Below are positions 16,648-27,101 of a stretch of 64,000 bases of DNA, piece by piece. Below the pieces are notes generated by a model. The model worked only from the letters and a program-made list of their open reading frames with translations. It did no database searches and was not told the DNA's origin. Each line of letters begins with the position of its first letter. The first letter of the stretch is position 1. Both the position numbers and the translations under genes were made by a program. The stretch comes from Gemmatimonadota bacterium (lineage in GTDB: Bacteria; Latescibacterota; UBA2968; UBA8231). The stretch is from assembly GCA_028875335.1 (NCBI GenBank), contig JAPPEF010000172.1:18358-82357 (forward strand). Direction: 5' to 3'.

Positions 16648-17098
16648 AGGACAACTCGACGCCCGAGGCCGCAAGTTTGGCATTGCGGTCAGCCGCTTCA
16701 ACGACTTGGTGACCACCCGACTCCTCGACGGCGCATTGGACTGCATCCAGCGACACGGCGGCGACAGCAGCGACATAGAAATTGCCTGGGTTCCCGGAGC
16801 CTTTGAATTACCCATTGCCGCCAATAAGCTAGCGGGCACGGGTCGCTTTGACGTTGTCATCTGCTTGGGGGCCATCGTCCGCAGCGATACGCCCCATTTC
16901 GACTACGTGGCCGCCGAGTCGGCCAAGGGCATCGCCCGCGTCGGCCTCGACAGCGGTACCCCGGTGATCTTTGGCGTCATCACTGCTGACACGGTTGAGC
17001 AGGCCGTGCAGCGCGCGGGCGTCAAGGCCGGCAATCGCGGCTGGGATGCCGCCCTCAACGCGGTTGAAATGGCCAGCTTGATGGCCGAGTTAGGATGA
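16622..17098 (+). CDS. ribH: 6,7-dimethyl-8-ribityllumazine synthase
   Basis: 158 residues from ATG 16622, overlapping ribBA by 26 bases. An alternative ATG at 16631 gives MPKVHEG. Conserved segments: [36 protein letters not shown] and [17 protein letters not shown] with the catalytic His92, then [12 protein letters not shown]. The usual GAVIRGETPHF reads [11 protein letters not shown], a mild change. The enzyme condenses the ribityl pyrimidinedione with 3,4-dihydroxy-2-butanone 4-phosphate, the very product whose synthase looks damaged in the preceding gene. It assembles as pentamers or 60-mers in relatives. Confidence 0.95.
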   Translation: MKAMPKVHEGQLDARGRKFGIAVSRFNDLVTTRLLDGALDCIQRHGGDSSDIEIAWVPGAFELPIAANKLAGTGRFDVVICLGAIVRSDTPHFDYVAAESAKGIARVGLDSGTPVIFGVITADTVEQAVQRAGVKAGNRGWDAALNAVEMASLMAELG

Positions 17099-17562
17099 GC
17101 GGCGGGGACGATTTTTTTGGCGATGGGACCTCTGCCGATGAGGCACCTCCCAACAACCGCCACGGTGCCCGCCAAGTGGCCTTGCAGGCCCTGTACTGGG
17201 AGCAAAGTGCGGCGACCGACTCACTCGGCGCTTTGGATCAGCTCTGTGCGCGCTTCGACCTCGCGCCAGAGGTGCAATCCTTTGCAGCCGAACTCTTGCA
17301 GCGCGCAGCCGAGCATGCGGACGAACTGGACGCGCTGGCAGCGGCCCGGGTCCAGCACTGGCGCTGGGAGCGCATCGCCCGCATTGATCGCTTAATCTTG
17401 CGCTTGGCCTTGGCCGAAATGCTCTTTATTGAGGAAATTCCTGTCCGGGTCTCCATCTTTGAAGCTGTCGAACTAGCCAAGTCCTACAGCACCGACAAGT
17501 CCTATGCTTTCGTCAATGGCGTCCTCGACGGCGTCGTGCGTCAGAAGGGACTCAGCGTCTGA
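17095..17562 (+). CDS. nusB: Transcription antitermination factor NusB
   Basis: 155 residues, ATGA overlap with ribH. After a 20-residue acidic leader the all-helical NusB fold is clear: [16 protein letters not shown], then [20 protein letters not shown] and [34 protein letters not shown]. NusB binds boxA RNA with NusE (S10) for rRNA antitermination. ribH-nusB adjacency is widespread in bacteria. The acidic N-terminal extension is not part of the core and its role is unknown. Confidence 0.95.
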   Translation: MSGGDDFFGDGTSADEAPPNNRHGARQVALQALYWEQSAATDSLGALDQLCARFDLAPEVQSFAAELLQRAAEHADELDALAAARVQHWRWERIARIDRLILRLALAEMLFIEEIPVRVSIFEAVELAKSYSTDKSYAFVNGVLDGVVRQKGLSV

Positions 17563-17644
17563 GGTTAAAAATGTATAGAGGCCCGCGACTCAGTACTCGG
17601 CGTCAGTCCACACACAGGTGGCACTAGCTTTAAGAGGATTTAGT

Positions 17645-20600
17645 ATGCTCAACTCGCTCGTAAAAAATCTCTTCGGCTCGCAAGCTACGCGCCAGTTCAA
17701 GCGCACGTTGCCACAAGTGAGCCAGATCAGTCAGCTAGCGGCTTCGTACCAATCCCTGAGCGACGCCCAGCTCCAAGCAAAAACCGCGACTTTCCGCCAA
17801 GACCTACAGGTGCGCAATGCGGACAGCCGCCAGCAGCTCGAAGCAATCGAAGAGCGCCTGCGCGGCGATCTAGAACCTGAAGAGCGCGAGCAGCTCAACG
17901 ATCAGTACGGAGAGCTGGATAAAACCATCCGCGACGTGGAAGCGGCCTTCCTCGACGAAATCATGCCCGAAGCCTTCGCCATGGTCGTCGAGACCTGCCG
18001 CCGGCTCTTGGGCCGCACGTGGGAGCGCGCCGGCGAGTCCGTGGAGTGGGATATGGTGCCCTACGACGTGCAGATTTTCGGCGGCATCTCGCTGCACCAA
18101 GGCAAGATCGCCGAAATGGCTACCGGCGAGGGCAAGACTCTAGTGGCGACGATGCCCCTCTTCCTCAACGCCATCCCCCAACGCGGGGTCCACCTCGTTA
18201 CCCACAACGAATACCTCGCCCGGCGCGACGCCATGTGGATGGGGCCGATCTACAATTTCTTGGGGATGTCCGTGGGTATCATCCAAGACGTGTTTCAGAC
18301 CGGTGCCGAAGCATATATACTCCAAGCACCCGAGGGCGTGCCCGAGGAATTCCGCTGGGAGCGCACCGACCACACAGCCGCGTACAAGGCCGATATTGTG
18401 TACGCTAATCACAGCCAAGTCGGCTTTGATTACCTCCGCGACAACACGGCCGTACTGCTCGAAGACCTGATGCAGCGCGAATTCAACTACGCCATCGTCG
18501 ATGAAGCCGACTCGATCCTCATCGACGAGGCGCGGACCCCGCTCATCCTCTCCGGGGCCGTCCCCGACTCCACCAATCAATACAAAGAGATGCGTCCTCT
18601 CGTGGAGCGGCTGATGAGAGCCCAAACCAACTTGGTCAACAAAATCATCGCCGGGGCCGAGCAGGCGAGCAAGGAAACGGGTGACTACGACTACGACACT
18701 GGGATTGCACTGCTCAAGGCCACTCGCGGTGCTCCCACCAATCGTCGGCTGGCCAAAATTTTGCAAGAGGAAGGCGTCAAGCGGTTGATCAATCGGATCG
18801 AGGCCGACTACATGCGCGACAAGCGCCTCAACGAGATTGATGAGGGGCTCTACTTCGTCGTCGATGAGAAGGCCAACACCATCGACTTAACCGACAAGGG
18901 GCGCGACCTGCTCTCACCCAATGAGCAAGCCCTCTTCGTGCTGCCCGACATCAGCATCGAGATTGATGCGATCCGCAACGACCCGGACCTGAGCGCCGAG
19001 GACAAGGCCCGCAAGGAGGAGGAGACGCACCGCGATTACGCCGAGAAAAGCCAAGCGGTCCACAACATCAACCAACTGATGAAAGCCTATACCCTCTTTG
19101 AGAAGGACGTGCAGTACCTCGTCTCCGAAGACGGGCGGGTGGTCATCGTCGATGAAGCCACGGGCCGACCGCAGCCCGGTCGGCGCTTTGCCGACGGCCT
19201 ACACCAAGCGCTAGAGGCCAAAGAGGGGGTGAAGCTAGAGCACGAAACCCGCACCGTAGCCTCCATAACCGTCCAGAATCTCTTCCGCATGTACCACAAG
19301 CTGGCTGGCATGACCGGCACGGCCGAGACCGAGGCCAGCGAACTGTGGGAGATCTACAAACTCGACGTGTCCGTCATCCCCACCAACCGCCCGATTCGCC
19401 GCTTTGACCAAGAGGATCAGATATTCCGCACCAAGCGCGAGAAATACAACGCGATCATCGAGGAAATCGACCGCCTGCATCAACTCGGCCTGCCGGTGCT
19501 GGTCGGCACCATTTCGGTCGAGGTTTCCGAACTGCTCAGTCGGATGCTCAGCCGGCGCGGCATCAAGCATCAGCTACTCAACGCCCGTCACCACGACAAA
19601 GAGGCCCAAATCGTCGCCGAAGCCGGCCGAGTCGGCGCGGTTACGATCGCCACCAATATGGCTGGGCGCGGCACGGACATTAAGCTGGCACCCAAAGTCG
19701 TCCACCTCGACCGCCAGACCGTCGAATCCGACCTCACGCTCGACGACAAGCTGCCCTCCGGCCAAGGCTTGCGCCAGCATTTGCAAGAAAACCCCAGTGG
19801 CCTACAGGTCATCGGCACCGAGCGCCACGAAGCGCGGCGCATCGATCGCCAGTTGCGCGGTCGCTCGGGACGCCAAGGCGACCCCGGTTCCTCGCGTTTC
19901 TATCTCTCTCTTGAGGACGACCTGATGCGGCTCTTCGGCTCGGAGCGCATCGCCGCCGTCATGGATAAGCTCGGGGCCGAAGAAGGCGAGGTCATCGAGG
20001 CCAGCATGGTCACGCGGTCGATTGAGCGGGCGCAAAAAAAGGTCGAGGCTCGCAACTTCGAGATGCGCAAGCACGTGCTCGACTACGACGACGTCATGAA
20101 CCAGCAGCGCCAAGTCATCTACAACCGCCGTCACGACCTGCTAGAACAAGAGAGTGCACGCGAGCAAGTCGCGGAAATGATCGAAGAGAGCATCGATGGC
20201 ATCTTGGCTTCGTACGTCAATGCAGACGACCTACCAGCTGAGTGGGACTGGGAGGGCCTGCAGACCGAGTTTAGCAGCACCTTCTTTTTAGGCTATTCCA
20301 TCGCCGAAGAGGAGCGCGCCTACGCCAGCGTCGATATTCTGCGCGAGCAGCTACTCGCCATCGTGCGCGAAGCCTATCAGCGCCGCATCGACGTCGTCGG
20401 CGAGGAGATTTTTCGCGAAGTCGAAAAAGGCATTTCCCTGCGCACTATCGACACTTGCTGGCAGGAACATCTTCACGAAATCGACGAACTCAGAGACGGG
20501 ATCGGCTTTGTCGGCGTCGGCGGGAAAAACCCCCTCATAGAGTACAAGCGGGGGGCCTACGACATGTTTGAGAGCCTGATCGGTCGCATTGCCCAAGAGA

Positions 20601-20905
20601 CGCTGCGCAATCTCTTCCAACTGCGCATCGACATCGGGACCGAGGCTTTGGGACCGGCGCGCCAGCTAGGTAACATCAACGCGGTTCACCAAGACGCCAC
20701 CAATATGGGCTTTCGCGGCATTGAGCCGGCCCCGGCCGGCGTTCCCGGTCAGCCCGCGCAACTGCGCGGCTCGGGTGGCGGCAGCAGCGAAGGCCAAGCC
20801 GTGCGCCAGCCGGTCGTCCGCGACCAACCCAAGGTCGGGCGCAACGCCCCCTGCCCCTGCGGCAGCGGCAAGAAGTTCAAAAAGTGCTGCGGCATCAAAG
20901 CCTGA
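17645..20905 (+). CDS. secA: Preprotein translocase ATPase SecA
   Basis: 1086 residues from ATG 17645, which has agaggat upstream; the frame extends to 17618 without support. Walker [15 protein letters not shown] is at about 158-171, the DEAD-box is [20 protein letters not shown], and motif VI is [13 protein letters not shown]. The C-terminal zinc SecB/ribosome-binding motif is [14 protein letters not shown]. Walker A lies some 55 residues later than in E. coli SecA because of an extra helical insert (about 55-105), as in Bacteroidetes/FCB proteins. It drives Sec export in the many signal-peptide proteins of this window. 82 bases separate it from nusB. Confidence 0.97.
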   Translation: MLNSLVKNLFGSQATRQFKRTLPQVSQISQLAASYQSLSDAQLQAKTATFRQDLQVRNADSRQQLEAIEERLRGDLEPEEREQLNDQYGELDKTIRDVEAAFLDEIMPEAFAMVVETCRRLLGRTWERAGESVEWDMVPYDVQIFGGISLHQGKIAEMATGEGKTLVATMPLFLNAIPQRGVHLVTHNEYLARRDAMWMGPIYNFLGMSVGIIQDVFQTGAEAYILQAPEGVPEEFRWERTDHTAAYKADIVYANHSQVGFDYLRDNTAVLLEDLMQREFNYAIVDEADSILIDEARTPLILSGAVPDSTNQYKEMRPLVERLMRAQTNLVNKIIAGAEQASKETGDYDYDTGIALLKATRGAPTNRRLAKILQEEGVKRLINRIEADYMRDKRLNEIDEGLYFVVDEKANTIDLTDKGRDLLSPNEQALFVLPDISIEIDAIRNDPDLSAEDKARKEEETHRDYAEKSQAVHNINQLMKAYTLFEKDVQYLVSEDGRVVIVDEATGRPQPGRRFADGLHQALEAKEGVKLEHETRTVASITVQNLFRMYHKLAGMTGTAETEASELWEIYKLDVSVIPTNRPIRRFDQEDQIFRTKREKYNAIIEEIDRLHQLGLPVLVGTISVEVSELLSRMLSRRGIKHQLLNARHHDKEAQIVAEAGRVGAVTIATNMAGRGTDIKLAPKVVHLDRQTVESDLTLDDKLPSGQGLRQHLQENPSGLQVIGTERHEARRIDRQLRGRSGRQGDPGSSRFYLSLEDDLMRLFGSERIAAVMDKLGAEEGEVIEASMVTRSIERAQKKVEARNFEMRKHVLDYDDVMNQQRQVIYNRRHDLLEQESAREQVAEMIEESIDGILASYVNADDLPAEWDWEGLQTEFSSTFFLGYSIAEEERAYASVDILREQLLAIVREAYQRRIDVVGEEIFREVEKGISLRTIDTCWQEHLHEIDELRDGIGFVGVGGKNPLIEYKRGAYDMFESLIGRIAQETLRNLFQLRIDIGTEALGPARQLGNINAVHQDATNMGFRGIEPAPAGVPGQPAQLRGSGGGSSEGQAVRQPVVRDQPKVGRNAPCPCGSGKKFKKCCGIKA

Positions 20906-20908
20906 GCT

Positions 20909-22387
20909 GTGGAAAGCGACATGACCTTCTGGGAAGTGCTCTGTCTGGTGGTGTACAGCATCATCATCGCCGTTCTCGGCGTTTACGGCTTCCACCGCTA
21001 CCTGCTACTGCGCCTGTTTTATCGGCATCACCCCACCCCGGTTCCCCAGCCCGACCGCTTTGCCGAGCTGCCCTTCGTCACAATCCAGCTACCACTCTAC
21101 AACGAATATCACGTGGTCGAACGCCTGCTAGAGGCCGTGGGCCGGATTGACTATCCCCGCGACCATCTGCAAATCCAGATCCTCGACGACTCTCAGGACG
21201 AAACCCGCGACAAGGCTCGACAAGGGGCAGCGCGACTGTCAGCCCAAGAGCTAGACATCGAGTACATAGGCCGAACCCAGCGCCACGGCTTTAAGGCCGG
21301 GGCGTTGGCCGCCGGGCTAGAGCGCGCCCAAGGCGAATTCGTGTTGGTCCTCGACGCCGATTTCGTGCCCCCTCCCGACATCCTACAACGGGCTATTCAC
21401 TATTTTACCGACGATTCCATCGGCATGGTACAGATGCGTTGGGGGCATCTCAACCGCTCCTACTCGCTCCTGACGCGCATCCAGTCGATCTTCCTCGACG
21501 GGCACTTCGTCGTCGAGCACACGGCCCGCAATCGCTCGGGCCGCTTCTTCAACTTCAACGGCACTGGGGGGATCTGGCGCAAAAAAGCCATCTACGACGC
21601 CGGCGGCTGGCAACACGACACGCTCACTGAAGACCTCGACTTGAGCTACCGCGCTCAGCTAGCGGGCTGGCGGTTTCTCTATCTGCCCGAAATTGAAGTG
21701 CCCGGCGAGATCCCCGTCGAGATCAATGCCTTCAAGTCGCAGCAGCACCGCTGGACCAAGGGCGCGGTACAAACGGCCAAAAAAGTGCTGCCGCGGATCT
21801 GGCGCTCTGCGCTACCAGCCAAAGTCAAGGTCGAGGCCACCTTCCATCTAACGGCCAACCTCTGCTACATCATGATGTTCCTAATGGCCCTGTTAACCGT
21901 TCCGGTGCTCTCCATTCGCTCGCAACTCAGCTGGGAGCGGTTCTTTATTATCGATCTGCCGCTGTTTTCTTTTGCGACCATGGCGATTTCCGGGTTCTAT
22001 ATTACCTCCCAGCGCGTGCTCTATCCAGATTGGCGGCGACAGATCAAGTATTTGCCCCTGCTGATGGCCATAGGCATGAGCCTCTGCATCAACAATACCC
22101 GAGCGGTAATCGAGGGCCTCGTCGGGTACCAAACCGACTTCCACCGGACCCCTAAATACGGGCTTACCGGACGCCGCGACCAAGGCCAGCAGCGCAAGTA
22201 CCTAAGCCGCTGGCCTCTGCTGTCTTTGGGCGAACTGGGCATGGCGCTTTATTTCGTCGTCGCCCTCTACCACGCCTATGCGACCGGCCTCTACTTGGGA
22301 ATGCCCTTCCTGCTGCTCTTTCACACTGGCTTCCTCTACACCGGTTTGCTCTCCAGCGGCCAGCGCTGGTTGCACCGGGCGTCCTAA
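20909..22387 (+). CDS. Processive family-2 glycosyltransferase, membrane-bound
   Basis: 492 residues from GTG 20909; an ATG at 20921 is an alternative. An N-terminal TM helix (about 7-30) precedes the GT-A domain with PLYNEYHVVERLL, LDDSQDET, DAD (VLDADFVPP), TEDLDLSYR and QQHRW, the D-DxD-TED-QxxRW set of cellulose-synthase-like processive enzymes. Four or more TM helices follow (about 310-490). It resembles glucomannan/CslA-type and beta-glycan synthases, so it probably makes a surface beta-linked polysaccharide. Product and sugar donor are not determinable. It starts 3 bases after secA and ends at a terminator. Confidence 0.85.
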   Translation: MESDMTFWEVLCLVVYSIIIAVLGVYGFHRYLLLRLFYRHHPTPVPQPDRFAELPFVTIQLPLYNEYHVVERLLEAVGRIDYPRDHLQIQILDDSQDETRDKARQGAARLSAQELDIEYIGRTQRHGFKAGALAAGLERAQGEFVLVLDADFVPPPDILQRAIHYFTDDSIGMVQMRWGHLNRSYSLLTRIQSIFLDGHFVVEHTARNRSGRFFNFNGTGGIWRKKAIYDAGGWQHDTLTEDLDLSYRAQLAGWRFLYLPEIEVPGEIPVEINAFKSQQHRWTKGAVQTAKKVLPRIWRSALPAKVKVEATFHLTANLCYIMMFLMALLTVPVLSIRSQLSWERFFIIDLPLFSFATMAISGFYITSQRVLYPDWRRQIKYLPLLMAIGMSLCINNTRAVIEGLVGYQTDFHRTPKYGLTGRRDQGQQRKYLSRWPLLSLGELGMALYFVVALYHAYATGLYLGMPFLLLFHTGFLYTGLLSSGQRWLHRAS

Positions 22388-22393
22388 AACAAA

Positions 22394-22425
22394 AAAGCCC
22401 CCGGCCACAGGAGGCTGGGGGCTTT
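22394..22425. terminator. Rho-independent terminator (bidirectional)
   Basis: 13-bp stem aaagcccccggcc / ggctgggggcttt with a 6-base loop (one G-U pair). It is flanked by A-run on the left and ctttctt on the right. It lies between two convergent genes, the GT2 and the minus-strand lipoprotein, and can serve both. Confidence 0.85.
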
Positions 22426-22444
22426 CTTCGCTCTGATATTACAG

Positions 22445-22927
22445 TCAGCTAGAGGGCCATATAAGGGGATAGGGATCGGTGAGCTTCCGCTGCAACCACA
22501 AGATGTCGACGACTTTGTAATGTCGGACGGTCAGCCTCTCGATGTGGCGTACGCCGATATCGACGTTGCTCTTTTCGCGCCGCAACTCTCGACCTTGGTC
22601 TCCAGATAGTGGAATAGCTTCCGCTACCTTCGCGACATAGAGATTGTGGGCCAAGCGCAATTCTTTATAGTCCAGATCGTCTGGCACGAGCCCTTGCAAC
22701 TCTGAGACGTAGTCGTTGATGAGTCGCCGCGCCTTGGCCAAGTCCTGCTCAGAAATCTCAGAGAGAGGTTTTCTCAGATGCTCAATGGTCTCGACGATCT
22801 GCTTGTTTTTGCCATCTAGTTTCTGCATCTGCTGGACGTAATCGAGCAGGATCTGTCTCTCCGCTTCCTCGCTACCGCAGGCGACCAGACCTACCGCCAG
22901 TGCCAATACAGCCAGTTTCCTCGACAT
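22445..22927 (-). CDS. Helical lipoprotein of unknown function
   Basis: 160 residues. The signal peptide has lipobox LVAC (Cys17): MSRKLAVLALAVGLVAC. The rest is strongly helical and charged (ERQILLDYVQQMQKLDGKNKQIVETIEHL, then LAKARRLINDYVSELQGL), resembling small coiled-coil periplasmic lipoproteins. I do not recognise a family. It is convergent with the GT2 and divergent from purC. The Shine-Dalgarno is weak (gggaggtc). Confidence 0.65.
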   Translation of the reverse strand: MSRKLAVLALAVGLVACGSEEAERQILLDYVQQMQKLDGKNKQIVETIEHLRKPLSEISEQDLAKARRLINDYVSELQGLVPDDLDYKELRLAHNLYVAKVAEAIPLSGDQGRELRREKSNVDIGVRHIERLTVRHYKVVDILWLQRKLTDPYPLIWPSS

Positions 22928-23022
22928 ATAGACCTCCCTGTAGGGGTGAGATTGTCTGTTCAGTCGGCCTCAAAATACGCCGTAGTGGGGGGAAAATCAA
23001 GCACTCTCTACGCAGGACCCTA

Positions 23023-23051
23023 TTGACGGGGCTTATGTGCCCTCATAATAT
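23023..23051 (+). promoter_or_regulatory. Sigma-70-type promoter upstream of purC
   Basis: TTGACG (23023-23028), 17-base spacer, TAATAT (23046-23051). The expected start point near 23058 leaves a leader of about 40 bases containing an aagga ribosome-binding site before ATG 23096. Confidence 0.75.
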
Positions 23052-23095
23052 CAACTTTTTCGCATCCCAAGCTCTCACTTAAGGACATCTATTCC

Positions 23096-24064
23096 ATGAT
23101 AACTCGCGAACAGATCCAATCCCAGCTCGACAACTGCCTGCTAGAGGCCAAATTCCCCCAGTGGAAGTCGCGCTATAAGCGCGGCAAGGTGCGCGATATG
23201 TACTTACTCGAAAATCATCGCGTGTTGATCACTACGGATCGCCAGAGTGCGTTCGACCACGTGCTCGGCACCATTCCTCTCAAGGGCCAAGTGCTCAACC
23301 GCATTGCCCAGTACTGGTTTGAGCAGACCCAAGACATCGCCCCCAACCAAATCATCTCAGTGCCCGACGCCAACGTCACCGTCGCCCGCGAGCTGGACAT
23401 CCTGCCCGTTGAGGTGGTGGTGCGCAAGTATCTGACGGGCAGTTCGGACACTGCTATATGGACCCATTACAACAACGGCGTGCGCCACTATTGCGGCCAC
23501 ATGTTGCCCGACGGCATGGTCAAAAACCAGCCTTTCGACGAAGCAATTATCACGCCGACGACCAAGGACGAAGTCCACGACGAGCTGATTTCGCGCGACG
23601 AGATCATAGCCCAAGGCCTAGTGCCAGAAGACACTTGGAACCAAGTCGAGGAAATCGCCTTTGCGCTCTTTGCTCGCGGCGAGGATCTGGCGGCCAAGCA
23701 AGGGTTAATCCTCGTCGATACCAAGTACGAAATGGGGCTAGACGCAGACGGGCGCATCACGCTCGCCGACGAGATCCACACGCCCGATTCATCGCGCTTC
23801 TGGATCAGAGACACCTACGCGGAGCGCCACGCCCGCGGCGAGGAGCCCGAAAGCCTCGACAAGGAATTTTTGCGCCTCTGGCTCCGCGACAAGGGCATTT
23901 CCGACGACAATATTCCCGCGCTCGACGACGAGATCCGCGTCCAAGTTGCCGAGCGCTATATCGACCTTTTCCAACGGGTTACAGGCACAGACTTCGACGC
24001 CGAACTCGGCGCGACGCCCGTCTTGCAGCGCATTGAGGAGCGGATTGCAGAGTACCTTAGCTAA
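23096..24064 (+). CDS. purC: Phosphoribosylaminoimidazole-succinocarboxamide synthase
   Basis: 322 residues, the longer SAICAR synthase type also seen in eukaryotes and several FCB bacteria. Conserved: YKRGKVRDMY (ATP/phosphate loop), TTDRQSAFDHVLGTIPLKG, VVRKYLTGSSDTAIW, TPTTKDEVHDE, LVDTKYEMG and DEIHTPDSSRFW. It joins CAIR and aspartate using ATP in purine synthesis. It has its own promoter and stands alone; no other pur gene is in the window. Confidence 0.95.
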   Translation: MITREQIQSQLDNCLLEAKFPQWKSRYKRGKVRDMYLLENHRVLITTDRQSAFDHVLGTIPLKGQVLNRIAQYWFEQTQDIAPNQIISVPDANVTVARELDILPVEVVVRKYLTGSSDTAIWTHYNNGVRHYCGHMLPDGMVKNQPFDEAIITPTTKDEVHDELISRDEIIAQGLVPEDTWNQVEEIAFALFARGEDLAAKQGLILVDTKYEMGLDADGRITLADEIHTPDSSRFWIRDTYAERHARGEEPESLDKEFLRLWLRDKGISDDNIPALDDEIRVQVAERYIDLFQRVTGTDFDAELGATPVLQRIEERIAEYLS

Positions 24065-24113
24065 CTGCGTAGGTTCGCCTTTCGTCCGGGAATGAAGCAG
24101 CAGTTATAAAGTT

Positions 24114-24299
24114 ATGGTTAAAAACTTGCTCCGCGCCTTTTTGGTCTTCCGCTTGGAATTTCACCAGCCCACCCTCAATTTTGAGACCATGTTGAGCTAT
24201 TGGCGGCGTGCACCCATCGTCCAGTACGTGGTTGAAGACGACGGCGAACAGCGCAGCAGTGCGCTCAAGCGCCGGCTCGACGAGGTCTATCCCTTCTAA
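24114..24299 (+). CDS. Small protein of unknown function, coupled to the next two genes
   Basis: 61 residues: MVKNLLRAFLVFRLEFHQPTLN, then SYWRRAPIVQYVVEDDGEQRSSALKRRLDEVYPF. It is basic at the N-terminus and charged after, with no signal peptide. Its TAA shares an A with the next ATG (TAATG). That coupling argues it is a real gene. I do not recognise a family. Confidence 0.45.
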   Translation: MVKNLLRAFLVFRLEFHQPTLNFETMLSYWRRAPIVQYVVEDDGEQRSSALKRRLDEVYPF

Positions 24300-24577
24300 T
24301 GCTGCATCGCCAGCTCAGAAATGCCTTGGAGGAAATTTTCGGCGTATCGTTTGTCGCCGAGGCACTGGCCAACGCGCCCATTGCCCAAGTTGTCCTCTAC
24401 GAGCGGCGCGAGGAGTTCAAAAAGGCCGTCCTCGGCTTCCAGCGAATCAACTTTCGCGACGAACACACCGCGTATGCCGCGGGCATGGAGCGCGAGTTGG
24501 GCATCGCCCTGATCTGCGCCCTCCTCGACAACGACACGCGCGAGCTAGTTTCCGAGCTTGGCCTCAACTACCTATGA
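24299..24577 (+). CDS. Small protein of unknown function upstream of rhamnulokinase
   Basis: 92 residues: MLHRQLRNALEEIFGVSFVAEA, with FKKAVLGFQRINFRDEHTAYAAGMERELGIALICALLDND. It is mostly helical and soluble. It is tightly coupled on both sides: TAATG with the 61-residue gene and ATGA with the sugar kinase. I do not recognise the family. The arrangement suggests a cofactor or regulator for the kinase, but that is inference. Confidence 0.5.
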   Translation: MLHRQLRNALEEIFGVSFVAEALANAPIAQVVLYERREEFKKAVLGFQRINFRDEHTAYAAGMERELGIALICALLDNDTRELVSELGLNYL

Positions 24578-26043
24578 GCAAGCTGCTCGCCTTCGATCTA
24601 GGGGCCGAGAGCGGCCGCGCCATCGTCGGACATTTCGACGGCGAACGCCTAGCGCTAGAAGAACTGCACCGCTTTGCAAATGGCCCGGTGCAAGTCTTCA
24701 ACCGTCTCTACTGGGACCCTTTGCGCCTTTTCGCCGAGATGAAACAGGCCCTCGGCCTGTTTGCCAGTACACACGGCAAGGCCCTCGATGCCATTGGCGT
24801 CGATACCTGGGGCGTCGATTTCGCCCTCCTCGGGCCTGGGGACGTGCTCTTGGACAATCCGCGCAACTACCGCGACCCGCGCACCGACGGCATGTTAGAG
24901 GAAGCCTTTGCACAGGTGCCGCGCGAGGAAATTTTCGCGCGCACCGGCGTGCAGTTTTTGAAGCTCAACACCTTGTATCAACTGCTTTCGCTGCGCGACT
25001 CGCCCTTGCTGGAATGGGCGCAGACCTTCCTGATGATGGCCGACCTTTTCAATTTTTACTTTACGGGCACCAAGACCTGCGAATTTTCCAACGCCACTAC
25101 CACCCAGTTCTACGATCCGCGTCAAGGAACTTGGTCTATCGATCTCCTAGAAAGACTGGGACTGCCGACCCATTTTCTGTCCCCGATCGTCCAGCCCGGA
25201 ACCCGCCTAGGCTCGCTCCTGCCCTCTATTGCTACTGAAACAGGGCTTGGCTCAGTTCCGGTCATCGCTCCAGCTACCCACGATACGGGCGCGGCCGTGG
25301 CCGCGGTACCCGCTGAAGTCCGCGACTACGCCTATATCAGCTCGGGAACTTGGTCGCTGATGGGCGTCGAGCTCGACCAACCGCTCATCAACGATCAGGC
25401 ATTCCAGTACAATTTCACCAACGAAGGGGGCGTCGGGCCGACCTACCGCTTCCTCAAAAACATCATGGGGCTGTGGCTGATACAGGAATGTCGGCGCGCG
25501 TGGCAGCGCGAAGGACGCGCCTTTTCCTACGACGAGCTGACGGCCATGGCCCAAAGTGCAGCGCCCTTTACCGCTTTCGTCGAGCCGGACGCCGAGTGCT
25601 TTCTCGCACCGGGCGACATGCCCGCCAGAATCCGCACCTATTGCCGAGAAACGGGCCAAGTCATTCCCTTCGACGAAGGACAAGTCGCGCGCGTGGCCCT
25701 CGAAAGCCTAGCGTTTAAGTACCGCTACGTACTCGACGCGCTAGAGACCATTCTCGGCCGCCGCCTCGAGTGCATCCACATCGTCGGCGGTGGGATCCAA
25801 AACCGCCTGCTCTGCCAGTTTACCGCCTCAGCTACTGGTCGCCCGGTCGTCGCTGGACCGCTCGAAGCCACGGCCATCGGCAATTTAATGCTCCAGCTCA
25901 TCGGCCTAGGCCAGATGAACTCGCTGGCCGAAATCCGCCAAGTCGTGCGCCACTCCTTTGCGCCCGTTGTGTACGAGCCGGAACAAGCCTCTGCTTGGGA
26001 TGCGGCCTACGACCGCTTCCGCCCGCTGCTCTCCCCGGCCTGA
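24574..26043 (+). CDS. rhaB: Rhamnulokinase-like FGGY carbohydrate kinase
   Basis: 489 residues from ATG 24574; the frame open from 24208 overlaps the small genes and is not used. FDLGAESGRAIVG (6-18) is the rhamnulokinase form of the FGGY phosphate-1 loop. GVDTWGVDFALLG and NYRDPRTDGM are also typical, as are ATHDTGAAVAAVP, SSGTWSLMGVE and HIVGGGIQN near the ATP site. The enzyme phosphorylates L-rhamnulose or a related deoxy-ketose (for example fuculose). No rhaA or rhaD is beside it. The ATGA start is coupled to the preceding small gene. Confidence 0.88.
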   Translation: MSKLLAFDLGAESGRAIVGHFDGERLALEELHRFANGPVQVFNRLYWDPLRLFAEMKQALGLFASTHGKALDAIGVDTWGVDFALLGPGDVLLDNPRNYRDPRTDGMLEEAFAQVPREEIFARTGVQFLKLNTLYQLLSLRDSPLLEWAQTFLMMADLFNFYFTGTKTCEFSNATTTQFYDPRQGTWSIDLLERLGLPTHFLSPIVQPGTRLGSLLPSIATETGLGSVPVIAPATHDTGAAVAAVPAEVRDYAYISSGTWSLMGVELDQPLINDQAFQYNFTNEGGVGPTYRFLKNIMGLWLIQECRRAWQREGRAFSYDELTAMAQSAAPFTAFVEPDAECFLAPGDMPARIRTYCRETGQVIPFDEGQVARVALESLAFKYRYVLDALETILGRRLECIHIVGGGIQNRLLCQFTASATGRPVVAGPLEATAIGNLMLQLIGLGQMNSLAEIRQVVRHSFAPVVYEPEQASAWDAAYDRFRPLLSPA

Positions 26044-26121
26044 TCCCGATCTGGAACCGCGTTCTTTCCCAGTCGTCTTACTTAAGAACCGTCATTTCTC
26101 TTTTCGTCATTTGGGCTTCTT

Positions 26122-26970
26122 ATGGGAAAAAGCAGCCTCGATTCGCTAGACCTATCCGAGTCCTACTGGCGCGACATTCAGCACTTTCAGCCGCTGAGCC
26201 GCCAACGAGAGGCCGAGCTGGTACACAGAGCGCACGCTGGCGATGAGCGCGCCATGCACCAGATGGTCGAAGCCAACTTGCGCTTTGTCGTCCGCATTGC
26301 GAGGGGATACCACGGGCGCGGGCTTTCCTTTATGGAGCTTATTTCCGAGGGCAACCTAGGGCTGATGGAAGCCGTCCAACGCTTCGACGAAACGCGTGGC
26401 TTTAAGTTCATCACTTATGCGGTGTGGTGGATCCGCCAAGCCATTCTTCGAGCCTTAGCCGAACACGGCAAAATTGCCCGCCCACCGCTGAGCCGGGTCA
26501 ATGATCTGCAAAAGGTCGAGCGATGGACGAGTATCCTCGCCCAAAAACTGGGACGCGATCCCACCCCGGAGGAAATCGCCAACAGTGCCAAATTATCGCT
26601 GGAGCGGACGCACAATGCCCTTTACATGGCCCAACCCGATATCTCTATGGACGTGCCAACCTTGCCCGATGAACGGGAGCCACTAATGGCCACTTTTGCG
26701 GCTCGCACCCCCGATCCGGCCGATTGCTATGAGCGCGCCGCGCTTGCTCATACCTTGCATGCGTGCCTCGACGTACTCGACCGGCGCGAGCGCCTAGTCA
26801 TCCGCGCCTATTTCGGCCTCGACGACCAAGACCCCCAGACTCTGGAGCAAATCGGCGTGCAATTGGGCCTCACGCGCGAGCGAGTGCGCCAACTCAGGGA
26901 CCAAGCCCTCGATAAAATGCGAATCCACGCTGGCGAGCTACTACTCGAGCTTTCCAACAGTCCCGCATAG
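26122..26970 (+). CDS. RNA polymerase sigma factor, sigma-70 family without region 1.1
   Basis: 282 residues. Region 1.2 is followed by region 2 (MVEANLRFVVRIARGYHGRGLSFMELISEGNLGLMEAVQRFDETRGFKFITYAVWWIRQAI), region 3 (LGRDPTPEEIA) and region 4 (LEQIGVQLGLTRERVRQLRDQALDKMR). The short form lacking region 1.1 is the primary sigma type in Bacteroidetes-like bacteria, but also fits RpoS/RpoH-like alternatives. No obvious Shine-Dalgarno precedes ATG 26122. It is 78 bases after the kinase. Whether it is the housekeeping sigma cannot be settled from one window. Confidence 0.92.
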   Translation: MGKSSLDSLDLSESYWRDIQHFQPLSRQREAELVHRAHAGDERAMHQMVEANLRFVVRIARGYHGRGLSFMELISEGNLGLMEAVQRFDETRGFKFITYAVWWIRQAILRALAEHGKIARPPLSRVNDLQKVERWTSILAQKLGRDPTPEEIANSAKLSLERTHNALYMAQPDISMDVPTLPDEREPLMATFAARTPDPADCYERAALAHTLHACLDVLDRRERLVIRAYFGLDDQDPQTLEQIGVQLGLTRERVRQLRDQALDKMRIHAGELLLELSNSPA

Positions 26971-27101
26971 CAAGACGCGCTCTTACTGGATGAGGTAGAC
27001 CGCGATATGTGGACAAAGGGCTTGATTGAGCGCGGCAAAAGGCTTTCTTTCATACTTAATAACTTTAGCACAAGCCTTCTCATGTAGGATAAAAAACCCT
27101 T

